Shown here: in pieces, positions 34,560 to 43,405 of the stretch
How the letters are laid out: the number at the start of each line of letters is the position of its first letter
Numbering within the stretch: the stretch's first letter is position 1
Assembly (NCBI RefSeq): GCF_023634655.1
Contig: NZ_JAMKMS010000013.1
Location: forward strand, 81,325-145,324
Length of the DNA stretch: 64,000 nucleotides
Source: Vibrio methylphosphonaticus
GTDB lineage: Bacteria > Pseudomonadota > Gammaproteobacteria > Enterobacterales > Vibrionaceae
Reading direction: 5' to 3'
Notes under the pieces: generated by a model
The model's database searches: none
Told to the model about the DNA's origin: nothing
Seen by the model: the letters and a program-made list of their open reading frames with translations, nothing else
Position numbers and translations under genes: made by a program

Positions 34560-35456
34560 ATGAACGAAGAGTCTTCTCCCTCTAACCCCGAGGGAAACAG
34601 TAAAAAATCTGAAGGTCCGAGTAGAAAGTCCTTCTTTGAGCGCCTAGGTCAAATATTTCAAGGCGATCCAAAAGATCGCCAAGAGCTTGTAGATGTCATT
34701 CGTGACTCTGAAGTCAATGACCTAATAGACCACGACACACGAGATATGCTCGAAGGTGTCATGGAAATTTCCGAAATGCGAGTACGCGATATCATGCTGC
34801 CTCGCTCACAAATGGTCACTATCGAACGTTCTGATGACTTCGATAAACTGATTGGGTTGATGATCGATGCTCAGCATTCTCGTTACCCAGTTATCAGTGA
34901 AGATAAAGACCATGTGGAAGGTATTCTCTTAGCTAAGGACCTACTCCGTTACTTGGGCTCAAACAGCGCCCCTTTTGATATTGAAGAAGTGATTCGCCCT
35001 GCCGTGGTAGTGCCTGAAAGTAAACGGGTTGACCGCTTGCTTAAGGAATTCCGCGAGGAACGCTATCACATGGCTATCGTCGTTGATGAATTTGGCGGTG
35101 TTTCAGGTCTGGTGACCATTGAAGACATCCTCGAAGAAATTGTTGGCGAAATCGAAGACGAATTTGATGATGATGACGAGCTAGATATCAGAAAGCTGAG
35201 CAAACACACGTTTGCAGTCAAAGCTCTCACGACCATCGAAGAGTTCAATGACACCTTTGGTTCAACCTTCAGCGATGAAGAAGTTGATACTGTTGGTGGC
35301 TTAATTATGACCGCATTCGGTCACTTACCTGTTAGAGGGGAAGTGGTCGAAATAGAAAACTATACCTTTAAAGTGACAGCGGCGGATAATCGTCGAGTGG
35401 TGCAAGTTCAAGTTACCATTCCCGATCTTGAAGCAACATCGAGTGTCGAAGAATAG
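34560..35456 (+). CDS. corC: CBS/CorC_HlyC domain protein CorC (YbeX)
   Basis: Cytoplasmic 298-residue protein with two CBS domains (about residues 70-195, 'DIMLPRSQMVTIER', 'RYPVISEDKDHVEGILLAKD') and a C-terminal transporter-associated domain (210-290). Historically tied to Mg/Co efflux; newer work on YbeX points to ribosome metabolism, in line with its ybeZ-ybeY neighbours. The linker 'GEIEDEFDDDDELDIR' is strongly acidic. It precedes lnt by 40 bases. Confidence 0.95.
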   Translation: MNEESSPSNPEGNSKKSEGPSRKSFFERLGQIFQGDPKDRQELVDVIRDSEVNDLIDHDTRDMLEGVMEISEMRVRDIMLPRSQMVTIERSDDFDKLIGLMIDAQHSRYPVISEDKDHVEGILLAKDLLRYLGSNSAPFDIEEVIRPAVVVPESKRVDRLLKEFREERYHMAIVVDEFGGVSGLVTIEDILEEIVGEIEDEFDDDDELDIRKLSKHTFAVKALTTIEEFNDTFGSTFSDEEVDTVGGLIMTAFGHLPVRGEVVEIENYTFKVTAADNRRVVQVQVTIPDLEATSSVEE

Positions 35457-35496
35457 CGATACCCTGTGTTCACCGGTTAAGTGAGACCACCATTAA

Positions 35497-37002
35497 ATGA
35501 AGAATTATCTTCGCCTATTGCGGCCCGTTGGGGCCGCTTTTGTTGGCGCCAGTACAACCCTAGCCTTCGCTCCCTACCAACTGTGGCCACTTGCTCTGTT
35601 AAGTCCACTTATCCTACTGTTTCTGCTGCAAGGTCAATCTGCTCGGCGTGCGCTTTTTATTGGCTACGCGTGGGGTTTGGGCCAATTTGCGACCGGCATT
35701 AGTTGGGTCCACGTTAGCATTGATAATTTCGGCGGTATGCCGAAGTTCGCGAGCGTACTCCTAATGACACTGTTGGTTGGTTATCTATCCATCTATTCAG
35801 CATTGTTTGCTTGGTCACTAAATCGTTTTTTCCCAAAAGAGAATCGCACACGCTACCTACTTGCTGCCCCTGCACTATGGCTTGTCTTTGACTGGGCTCG
35901 AGGCTGGGTAATGACAGGGTTCCCTTGGCTATGGCTAGGTTACAGCCAAATAGACGGACCGTTAGCCAGCTATGCTCCTATGGGTGGCGTTGAGCTAATT
36001 ACACTACTGATCATCGTAACGTCAGCGAGTTTAGCTTACGCGATTCGAAGCAAACATTGGCTTATAACCCTTATTCCGTTGGTCATTTTTTCAGTCGGCT
36101 TCGGGTTGCGTCACTATGAGTGGGTAACACCGGATACTACTCGCACCAAAAGTGTCGCGCTAATACAAGGTAACGTTGACCAAGCATTAAAATGGCTACC
36201 GAGCCAACGCTGGCCGACGATTATGAAATACACCGATCTTAGCCGAGAAAACTGGGACGCCGACATCATCATCTGGCCTGAAGCTGCTATCCCTGCAATG
36301 GAGTTTGAGCTGCCGTCCTTCCTCAGTAATTTAGACTCAGCGGCAAAAATGAATAACACCGCCATCATTACCGGTGTTATCAATAAGTCAGAGTCTGACG
36401 AATACTACAACAGTATTCTTGTTGTAGGACAAACCCCTTATGGGGACTATGAGCTTGACCTTGATGAACGTTTTCACAAGCACCACCTACTACCTTTTGG
36501 CGAGTTTGTTCCTTTTGAAGATCTTCTTCGTCCGATCGCTCCGTTTTTTAATCTGCCGATGTCTTCGTTTAGTCGAGGGGCCTATGTACAACCCAATATC
36601 GTTGCCAATGGCATGCATTTAGCGCCGGCTTTGTGTTATGAGATCATTTTTAACGAGCAGGTTCGGCAAAATGTGACGACAGAAACGGACTACTTACTCA
36701 CACTCTCTAATGATGCCTGGTTTGGTCGCTCTATTGGCCCTTTACAGCATATGGAGATTGCTCGAATGCGAGCACTAGAGCTTGGAATACCATTAATACG
36801 CTCAACCAACAACGGTATTACCGCTGTCACGGATCATAACGGCAAAATTACCGCGCAAATCCCACAGTTTGAAACCGCGGTGTTGCGTACAGAAGTCACG
36901 CCAACTAACGGGACAACGTGGTACAGAGAAGCCGGAACATGGCCGCTTTATGGTTGGGTGCTGTTAAGTTTAGCGTGGGGGTTTTACCTACGTAGAAAAT
37001 AA
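35497..37002 (+). CDS. lnt: Apolipoprotein N-acyltransferase Lnt
   Basis: Adds the third acyl chain to the N-terminal Cys of lipoproteins at the inner membrane. N-terminal hydrophobic helices (about 8-200) are followed by a periplasmic nitrilase-like domain with the catalytic triad in 'WPEAAIPAME' (Glu), 'FHKHHLLPFGEFVPFE' (Lys) and 'ALCYEIIF' (Cys), and a last helix near 480-498. 501 residues. Last gene of the miaB-lnt group; no clear terminator follows. Confidence 0.96.
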   Translation: MKNYLRLLRPVGAAFVGASTTLAFAPYQLWPLALLSPLILLFLLQGQSARRALFIGYAWGLGQFATGISWVHVSIDNFGGMPKFASVLLMTLLVGYLSIYSALFAWSLNRFFPKENRTRYLLAAPALWLVFDWARGWVMTGFPWLWLGYSQIDGPLASYAPMGGVELITLLIIVTSASLAYAIRSKHWLITLIPLVIFSVGFGLRHYEWVTPDTTRTKSVALIQGNVDQALKWLPSQRWPTIMKYTDLSRENWDADIIIWPEAAIPAMEFELPSFLSNLDSAAKMNNTAIITGVINKSESDEYYNSILVVGQTPYGDYELDLDERFHKHHLLPFGEFVPFEDLLRPIAPFFNLPMSSFSRGAYVQPNIVANGMHLAPALCYEIIFNEQVRQNVTTETDYLLTLSNDAWFGRSIGPLQHMEIARMRALELGIPLIRSTNNGITAVTDHNGKITAQIPQFETAVLRTEVTPTNGTTWYREAGTWPLYGWVLLSLAWGFYLRRK

Positions 37003-37228
37003 TTACTAGCGCATAGCCCAACGGAAACAACACGTCATTGCAATCCATGACTGCACATTTTTCGCTTGGGCTCTGCGCTTTATTTACTTAGTTTGCACTA
37101 TCAATTCAGGCTTTCCATACTTTCTTCCATAATATATAACTATTTAATTCTTCTCCCCCACCCAACAAAATCATATTCTTATCATGTAATCGCTGACCGA
37201 TACGGTTAACTGAATGAAGGAACATATA

Positions 37229-38197
37229 ATGAGCAAGATCTACGAAGACAACTCACTCACCATTGGTAACACTCCTCTGGTTCGCCTAAACAAAGTTAGT
37301 AACGGTAACGTCCTAGCTAAAGTTGAAGCTCGCAACCCTAGTTTCAGTGTTAAGTGTCGTATCGGCGCCAACATGATTTGGGAAGCAGAAAAAGATGGCA
37401 GACTAAAAGCAGGCGTTGAGCTCGTTGAGCCAACGAGTGGTAACACTGGTGTCGCACTGGCTTTCGTTGCCGCTGCTCGCGGATACAAACTGACGCTAAC
37501 CATGCCAGAATCCATGAGTCTAGAACGCCGTAAGTTACTCAAAGCGCTAGGCGCGAATCTAGAACTCACCGAAGCGGCTAAAGGCATGAAGGGCGCAATT
37601 GCAAAAGCCGAAGAAATTGTTGCCTCTAACCCAGAAAAATACCTACTGCTACAGCAGTTCAATAACCCTGCAAACCCTGCTATTCATGAAAAGACAACGG
37701 GACCAGAAATTTGGGACGCAACAGATGGCGAAATTGATGTGTTCGTCGCTGGCGTAGGTACCGGTGGTACCATTACCGGCACCAGTCGCTACATTAAAGG
37801 CGAAAAAGGCAAAGCGATCATTTCTGTTGCTGTCGAGCCAACAGAATCTCCAGTTATTAGCCAAGCGCTCGCAGGTGAAGAAATCAAGCCAGCGCCGCAC
37901 AAAATTCAAGGTATCGGTGCAGGTTTCATTCCAGAGAACCTAGATTTAGACATCATTGACCGTGTTGAACTTGTAACATCTGATGAAGCGATTGAGATGG
38001 CTCGTCGTTTAATGGAAGAGGAAGGAATCCTGGCTGGTATCTCTTCAGGTGCCGCCGTTGTTGCCGCCAACAAACTAGCAGAACTACCTGAATTCAAAGG
38101 GAAAACCATCGTCACCGTGCTACCAAGCTCTGGTGAGCGATACCTCAGCACAGCATTGTTCGCAGGTATATTCACGGACAAAGAGATTCAGCAGTAA
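37229..38197 (+). CDS. cysK: Cysteine synthase A
   Basis: PLP enzyme making Cys from O-acetylserine and sulfide. The 322-residue product starts at ATG 37229 ('MSKIYEDNSLTIGNTPLVRL') with AAGGA nine bases upstream. The PLP Lys is in 'NPSFSVKCRIGANM', followed by 'EPTSGNTGVALAF', the phosphate-cup 'GVGTGGTITGT' and 'AGISSGAA'. It is a single-gene unit with a terminator, directly before ptsHI-crr as in E. coli. Confidence 0.97.
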   Translation: MSKIYEDNSLTIGNTPLVRLNKVSNGNVLAKVEARNPSFSVKCRIGANMIWEAEKDGRLKAGVELVEPTSGNTGVALAFVAAARGYKLTLTMPESMSLERRKLLKALGANLELTEAAKGMKGAIAKAEEIVASNPEKYLLLQQFNNPANPAIHEKTTGPEIWDATDGEIDVFVAGVGTGGTITGTSRYIKGEKGKAIISVAVEPTESPVISQALAGEEIKPAPHKIQGIGAGFIPENLDLDIIDRVELVTSDEAIEMARRLMEEEGILAGISSGAAVVAANKLAELPEFKGKTIVTVLPSSGERYLSTALFAGIFTDKEIQQ

Positions 38198-38498
38198 TAT
38201 GTTGCCAAATCAAATTTTGCTGTAAAAAAGCCCCTTTATGGGGCTTTTTTGTTGAATCTCTGTCAGCCTTTGGTAATATCAGGACAGTTTTATTTTAAGC
38301 TAAAAAATAAATAGACAATTTAAAGAGTAGTCGTAGGATGTGGAGACAGCGAAGACTGCCATCATAGCCTACAATTCAAGACCGATGCGGCGCTTAATAA
38401 ATCATGACTTTCGTCCTCTAGCAGGAATGAAAAAATGACGCTAAGCTTGGCTTTAGTTAAGAAAACAAACATAAAATAAATCAATTGGGGTATTAAAA
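38198..38498. other. cysK-ptsH intergenic region
   Basis: About 300 bases. It holds the cysK terminator at its start and must contain the ptsH promoter region, but I could not identify a convincing -35/-10 pair or CRP site by eye. No ORF is supported. Confidence 0.6.
38224..38251 (+). terminator. Terminator after cysK
   Basis: Stem AAGCCCC/GGGGCTT (38228-38234, 38240-38246) with TTTAT loop and a following T-run. Confidence 0.9.
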
Positions 38499-38756
38499 AT
38501 GTACGAGAAGCAAGTAGAAATCACAGCAGAAAACGGCCTTCACACTCGTCCTGCAGCGCAGTTCGTTAAAGAAGCAAAATCTTTTGACGCTGACATCACT
38601 GTGACTTCTAACGGTAAAAGCGCTAGCGCGAAAAGCCTATTCAAACTTCAGACTCTAGGTCTAGTTAAAGGTACTAACGTAACGATCTCTGCTGAAGGCC
38701 CACAAGCTCAACAAGCAGTAGACCACCTAGTTGCTCTAATGGACGAGCTTCACTAA
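38499..38756 (+). CDS. ptsH: Phosphocarrier protein HPr
   Basis: General PTS carrier passing phosphate from Enzyme I (His15) to sugar-specific EIIA domains. His15 is in 'GLHTRPAAQFVKEAK' and Ser46 in 'SASAKSLFKLQTLG'. 85 residues, as in E. coli. First gene of ptsH-ptsI-crr. A diverged second HPr is encoded at 52098. Confidence 0.98.
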   Translation: MYEKQVEITAENGLHTRPAAQFVKEAKSFDADITVTSNGKSASAKSLFKLQTLGLVKGTNVTISAEGPQAQQAVDHLVALMDELH

Positions 38757-38890
38757 GCAGCACTCTCCTAAAGCCATTTTGTCAAAAGCAAAGTGGCTTT
38801 ATTGGAAATAGCGCTGACTATCAGCTACACATAAATGTAGCAACGTAAGTCACCCTTTCTTTATACATTTGACCACATTAAGGTAAAGCT

Positions 38891-40618
38891 ATGATTTCAG
38901 GCATCCTAGCATCTCCTGGTATTGCGATCGGTAAAGCATTACTACTTCAAGAAGACGAAATTGTTCTTAACAAAGCAACGATCTCTGATGACCAAGTTGA
39001 AGCGGAAGTTCAGCGTTTCTTTGACGCTCGTAACAAATCATCAGCTCAACTAGAAATTGTTAAGCAAAAAGCACTAGAAACTTTTGGTGAAGAAAAAGAA
39101 GCCATCTTCGAAGGCCACATCATGCTTCTTGAAGATGAAGAGCTCGAAGACGAGATCTTAGCCCTCATCAAGAAAGACAAAATGTCTGCGGACCACGCGA
39201 TTTATACCGTGATCGAAGAACAAGCGTGTGCACTTGAATCTTTAGATGATGAATATCTAAAAGAACGTGCAACGGATATCCGTGATATCGGTACTCGATT
39301 TGTAAAAAATGCCCTTGGCATCAATATCGTGTCTCTAAGCGACATCAATGAGCAAGTGCTTCTTGTTGCTTACGATCTAACGCCTTCTGAAACGGCGCAA
39401 ATCAACCTAGATTACGTTCTTGGCTTTGCCTGTGACATCGGTGGCCGTACTTCGCACACCTCTATCATGGCTCGTTCACTTGAACTTCCTGCTATCGTTG
39501 GTACCAACGATATCACTAAGCAAGTTAAGAACGGCGACATGCTGATTCTTGATGCGATGAACAACAAGATCATCATCAACCCTTCTGAAGCAGAATTAGC
39601 GGAAGCGAAACAAGTCCGTGAATCGTTCTTCGCTGAAAAAGAAGAACTAGCAAAACTTAAAGACCTACATGCTGAAACTCTAGACGGACACCGTGTAGAA
39701 GTTTGTGGCAACATCGGTACCGTAAAAGACTGTGACGGTATTATCCGTAACGGCGGTGAAGGTGTCGGTCTATATCGTACTGAATTCCTATTCATGGATC
39801 GCGATTCTCTTCCAAACGAAGAAGTACAATACCAGGCGTATAAAGAAGTTGCTGAAGCGATGAATGGCCAATCTATCATTATCCGTACTATGGATATTGG
39901 TGGCGATAAAGACCTTCCGTACATGGATCTTCCAACCGAGATGAACCCATTCCTAGGTTGGCGCGCGGTTCGTATTAGCTTGGATCGTCGTGAAATTCTA
40001 CGTGACCAAGTACGCGGCATCCTACGAGCTTCTGCACACGGTAAGCTTCGCATCATGTTCCCGATGATTATTTCTGTTGAAGAAATCCGTGAACTGAAAA
40101 AAGCGATCGAAGAATATAAAGCGGAACTTCGTGCTGAAAATATCGCATTTGATGAAGATATTGAAATCGGTGTGATGGTAGAAACGCCTGCAGCTGCAGC
40201 GATTGCTCATCACTTAGCGAAAGAAGTTTCATTCTTTAGTATTGGTACTAATGACTTAACTCAGTATACTCTAGCAGTAGACCGTGGTAACGAGCTAATT
40301 TCTCACCTATACAACCCACTTTCACCAGCGGTACTAACCGTAATTAAGCAGGTGATCGACGCTTCGCATAAAGAAGGCAAGTGGACGGGTATGTGTGGCG
40401 AGCTTGCTGGCGACGAACGCGCGACGTTACTTCTACTAGGCATGGGCCTAGATGAGTTTAGTATGAGCGGTATTTCTATTCCTAAGGTTAAGAAAGTTAT
40501 CCGTAACGCTAACTTCGCAGAAGTAAAAGCTATGGCGGATGAAGCGCTAGAAATGGCGACTGCTGCAGAAATTGAAGCGCACGTCGAAAAATTTATCGCA
40601 GAAAAGACAAACTGCTAA
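38891..40618 (+). CDS. ptsI: PTS Enzyme I
   Basis: PEP-protein phosphotransferase that phosphorylates HPr. The active His is in 'GGRTSHTSIMARSLELPAIV' near 190, the PEP-binding domain has 'GLYRTEFLFMDR', 'FSIGTNDLTQYTLAVDR' and the C-terminal Cys in 'GMCGELAGD'. 575 residues, matching the family. It is separated from ptsH by 134 bases and from crr by 41. Confidence 0.98.
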   Translation: MISGILASPGIAIGKALLLQEDEIVLNKATISDDQVEAEVQRFFDARNKSSAQLEIVKQKALETFGEEKEAIFEGHIMLLEDEELEDEILALIKKDKMSADHAIYTVIEEQACALESLDDEYLKERATDIRDIGTRFVKNALGINIVSLSDINEQVLLVAYDLTPSETAQINLDYVLGFACDIGGRTSHTSIMARSLELPAIVGTNDITKQVKNGDMLILDAMNNKIIINPSEAELAEAKQVRESFFAEKEELAKLKDLHAETLDGHRVEVCGNIGTVKDCDGIIRNGGEGVGLYRTEFLFMDRDSLPNEEVQYQAYKEVAEAMNGQSIIIRTMDIGGDKDLPYMDLPTEMNPFLGWRAVRISLDRREILRDQVRGILRASAHGKLRIMFPMIISVEEIRELKKAIEEYKAELRAENIAFDEDIEIGVMVETPAAAAIAHHLAKEVSFFSIGTNDLTQYTLAVDRGNELISHLYNPLSPAVLTVIKQVIDASHKEGKWTGMCGELAGDERATLLLLGMGLDEFSMSGISIPKVKKVIRNANFAEVKAMADEALEMATAAEIEAHVEKFIAEKTNC

Positions 40619-40659
40619 TATAATTGAGCAGAATAAAATCAAACCTTTAGGAGCACAAC

Positions 40660-41169
40660 ATGGGTCTCTTTGACAAACTGAAGAAGCTAGTATCGGACGA
40701 CAGCGCTGACGCTGGTGCAATCGAAATCATCGCACCGCTATCTGGTGAGATCGTAAACATCGAAGACGTGCCAGATGTCGTTTTTGCTGAGAAAATCGTT
40801 GGTGATGGTATTGCTATCAAACCAGCTGGCGACAAAATGGTCGCTCCTGTAAACGGTACTATCGGTAAGATCTTCGAAACGAACCACGCGTTCTCTATCG
40901 AATCTGACGACGGCATCGAGCTATTTGTTCACTTTGGTATCGATACTGTTGAGCTAAAAGGTGAAGGCTTTAAGCGTATCGCTGAAGAAGGTCAAACTGT
41001 TAAAGCAGGCGACACTGTCATCGAATTTGATCTAGCACTTCTTGAAGAAAAAGCTAAATCAACGCTGACTCCAGTTGTAATCTCTAACATGGACGAAATC
41101 AAAGAGCTTAACAAGCTGTCTGGTTCTGTAACTGTTGGTGAAACACCTGTACTACGCGTAACTAAGTAA
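40660..41169 (+). CDS. crr: PTS glucose-specific EIIA component
   Basis: Soluble EIIA-Glc, which carries phosphate to glucose-type EIIBC and controls adenylate cyclase and inducer exclusion. 169 residues, the E. coli size. The active His is in 'IELFVHFGIDTVEL' near 91, with the second active-site His in 'FETNHAFSIESDDG'. Strong AGGAG ribosome site. Last gene of ptsHI-crr. Confidence 0.97.
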   Translation: MGLFDKLKKLVSDDSADAGAIEIIAPLSGEIVNIEDVPDVVFAEKIVGDGIAIKPAGDKMVAPVNGTIGKIFETNHAFSIESDDGIELFVHFGIDTVELKGEGFKRIAEEGQTVKAGDTVIEFDLALLEEKAKSTLTPVVISNMDEIKELNKLSGSVTVGETPVLRVTK

Positions 41170-41204
41170 TTCGTCGCTTAAGCCACGAATAACTAAACTA
41201 CGTA

Positions 41205-41235
41205 AAAAAACGCAGCCACTGGCTGCGTTTTTTTT
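41205..41235. terminator. Bidirectional terminator between crr and yfcE
   Basis: Stem CGCAGCCA/TGGCTGCG (41211-41218, 41220-41227) extended by A-T pairs has T-runs in both directions, serving the convergent crr and yfcE transcripts. Confidence 0.9.
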
Positions 41236-41258
41236 ACTCTCAAATTCGTCGATGCGAG

Positions 41259-41804
41259 TTATAACTCAATAGAGCAAAGTAACTCTCCGGTAAACGTATT
41301 GACACTTAGCGTACCATTATCAAAAACACCAAAGCTCGCAGCATAGCCTTCACGTGGGAACGTAATAGAGCCAGGATTAAAGATGACCTGCTCGTCATCC
41401 CAATGAGCGACAGGGATATGCGTATGACCATGTACAATGACATCACCTTTTTTAAGCTTAGGACGTTTATCTGCGTTATATAAATGCCCATGCGTTAAAA
41501 ACAGTCGCTTACCCGAGGGCAAAAGTACCCACGCATAATCCGCCATCATTGGAAAATGAAGCAGCATTTGATCAACTTCACTATCACAATTGCCTCTTAC
41601 GGCAATAATTTCAGATTGGTAATTATTAAGTAACGCCGCAACTTCTGGTGGGTTGTAACTCTCCGGAACCGGGTTCCTTGGACCATGGTTAAGAACATCA
41701 CCTAAAATGACAAGATGATCAGCACCCGATTGACGATAGGCTTCTAATACTTGTTGCGTCGCACTCACGCTACCATGTAGGTCTGATGCAAAGAATAGTT
41801 TCAC
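41259..41804 (-). CDS. yfcE: Metallophosphodiesterase YfcE
   Basis: 181-residue calcineurin-like phosphodiesterase; the E. coli enzyme acts on artificial phosphodiesters and its natural substrate is unknown. Metal-binding motifs are 'FASDLHGSV', 'HLVILGDVLNHGPRN', 'AVRGNCDSEVD', 'FLTHGH' and 'VHGHTHIP'. It is 50 bases from the CBS-protein gene on the same strand but is probably a separate unit. Confidence 0.93.
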   Translation of the reverse strand: MKLFFASDLHGSVSATQQVLEAYRQSGADHLVILGDVLNHGPRNPVPESYNPPEVAALLNNYQSEIIAVRGNCDSEVDQMLLHFPMMADYAWVLLPSGKRLFLTHGHLYNADKRPKLKKGDVIVHGHTHIPVAHWDDEQVIFNPGSITFPREGYAASFGVFDNGTLSVNTFTGELLCSIEL

Positions 41805-41854
41805 GGATTTACCTCCAACACACGTTATGAGGGTATTGTAACGTAGTTTTGCCT

Positions 41855-42259
41855 CTATTCCTCACGTGCCATACCATTCACAACAATATTATTGTAACTG
41901 ACCATTCCAATAATCTTACCATCCTCGATAACCGGTGCTCGACTAATGCCAAAGCGTTCAAAGAGACGAGCGCAGTACTTCACATTCATGTTTGGATCGA
42001 CGGACAAAGCGGGTTTGGTCATAATCTCATAGATATTCGTTCGATGAGACGAGCGGTTTTGGGCCAGTACTTTTTTTGCAATATCATTCATAAGTACAAT
42101 ACCGTATTCATCATCATCATTGCGCTTACTCACCACCAGAGCTTTAACCTGATGCGCTTTTGCCAGTACAATACCTTCGTGAACGGTTTTCAATCCATCG
42201 ACCATCACATAAGTATTCGCCATGACATCACGAACGTATATTTTTTGTTGTGAACTCAT
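41855..42259 (-). CDS. CBS-pair protein of the DUF1538 operon
   Basis: 134-residue stand-alone CBS pair: first CBS about 8-68 ('VRDVMANTYVMVDGLKTVHE'), second about 78-130 ('YEIMTKPALSVDPNMNV', 'SRAPVIEDGKIIGMVSYNNI'). CBS pairs usually bind adenosine nucleotides and tune a partner protein. Its start overlaps the stop of the PII-like gene (ATGA), so it is translationally coupled to a set of two DUF1538 membrane proteins and a PII-like protein. I infer it senses AMP/ATP or a related ligand for that membrane system. Confidence 0.88.
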   Translation of the reverse strand: MSSQQKIYVRDVMANTYVMVDGLKTVHEGIVLAKAHQVKALVVSKRNDDDEYGIVLMNDIAKKVLAQNRSSHRTNIYEIMTKPALSVDPNMNVKYCARLFERFGISRAPVIEDGKIIGMVSYNNIVVNGMAREE

Positions 42260-42606
42260 AATTCATCCTCAACCACTTTGGTTAACGTTTCCACCTGGTG
42301 AGCCACGCCCACCGCATCCTCAATATCAATTTGAATTGCAATACCTTGTCCTGAGGTTTGATCAAACTCTCCTACCTCGCTAATGGTTTCCAGTATTTGT
42401 CTCGACAAGTGTTCCTCAACCACAAACAACAACACGTCTTTTTGAACCTCTAATGTCAAACCAAAAAAGGTGCGTTTCTTATTTAAACCTTCACCTCTAG
42501 CATTGTTGATCACCGTTGCTCCAGTCGCACCAGCCTCTCTTGCTGCATTGAGTACTACGTCCGTTTTACTGTCTTCAACAAACGCAAGAAGTAATTTAAA
42601 GCGCAT
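42256..42606 (-). CDS. PII-like signalling protein of the DUF1538 operon
   Basis: 116-residue protein with the ferredoxin-like PII layout: 'FKLLLAFVEDSKTDVVLNAA', a T-loop-like stretch 'NARGEGLNKKRTFFGLTLEV', and 'VVEEHLSRQILETISEVGEF' before the C-terminal strand. It lacks the standard uridylylation Tyr context of GlnB/GlnK. I start at ATG 42606 with AAGGAG seven bases upstream; a start two codons earlier has no room. It overlaps the DUF1538 gene upstream by 11 bases and the CBS gene downstream by four. Likely a dedicated regulator of the neighbouring membrane proteins. Confidence 0.85.
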   Translation of the reverse strand: MRFKLLLAFVEDSKTDVVLNAAREAGATGATVINNARGEGLNKKRTFFGLTLEVQKDVLLFVVEEHLSRQILETISEVGEFDQTSGQGIAIQIDIEDAVGVAHQVETLTKVVEDEL

Positions 42607-43405
42607 TGTCATTCTCCTTTTCTATCGAGCCAAGCCCGTTATCACGTTGATTCAACCAGTGGGTAATTTGTGCATAGGCCATAACGGAAATAATGGGGAA
42701 CAAACTCGCGAACGCGATCAACCCAAAGCCGTCAATCATAGGGTTTCTTCCCGGTACGGTCGAAGCGAGCCCTAAACCTAATGCGGTCACTAAAGGCACG
42801 GTTACCGTTGACGTTGTTACCCCCCCTGAGTCATAAGCAAGAGGAACGATCAATTTTGGCGCGTAAAATGTTTGTATCACGACTAAAATGTAACCGGCGA
42901 TGATGTAGTAATGAATAGGATCGCCCACCACAATTCTATAGCTGCCTAAAGAAATCCCTATTGCAACTCCTAACGCGACCGAGATTCTCAACCCATTAAC
43001 CGAGATGGAACCCGCCGACACTTGATTAGCTTTTATCGCAACGGCCAGCAAAGAGGGCTCGGCGATAGTGGTACTAAAACCGATACAAAAGGCAAAGAGG
43101 TAGACCCAATAATAATCAAACCACTCTAGCGACTGACCTATCGATAGCTTTACATCAATAAGAAATTCGGGGGCAGTGAGTTGCATTGCCATCGCTTCCC
43201 CTAGCGGAAACAGTGCTTTTTCTAAACCAATGAGAAATAGGCTCAAGCCTACAATAACGTAGACAAAGCCAACGACGACTCTCAGTGGATGAGTGATCGG
43301 CTTTCTCAACACTGCAAACTGAAAACCAAAAATAATCACGATGATCGGGGTTACATCTCTTACAGTGTAGAATAGCGTCTGAAGCAGCTCTGAGATAAAA
43401 GTCAT
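42596..43405 (-). CDS. DUF1538 membrane protein, subunit B
   Basis: 269-residue polytopic membrane protein of the DUF1538 family, with about seven hydrophobic segments. Two motifs match its neighbour: 'GFSTTIAEPSLLAVAIKA' near residue 110 and 'YDSGGVTTSTVTVPLVTALG' near 195, followed by 'GRNPMIDGFGLIAFASL'. The glycine/threonine-rich motifs interrupt hydrophobic stretches, as substrate-binding re-entrant loops do. Overlap of four bases with the upstream paralogue implies coupled translation and perhaps a heterodimer. Substrate unknown. Confidence 0.85.
   Translation of the reverse strand: MTFISELLQTLFYTVRDVTPIIVIIFGFQFAVLRKPITHPLRVVVGFVYVIVGLSLFLIGLEKALFPLGEAMAMQLTAPEFLIDVKLSIGQSLEWFDYYWVYLFAFCIGFSTTIAEPSLLAVAIKANQVSAGSISVNGLRISVALGVAIGISLGSYRIVVGDPIHYYIIAGYILVVIQTFYAPKLIVPLAYDSGGVTTSTVTVPLVTALGLGLASTVPGRNPMIDGFGLIAFASLFPIISVMAYAQITHWLNQRDNGLGSIEKENDNAL

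Noticed and set aside
39412..40056. 214-codon ORF antisense to ptsI
   Set aside because: A long shadow frame typical of a highly expressed gene's codon bias; ptsI is unambiguous.
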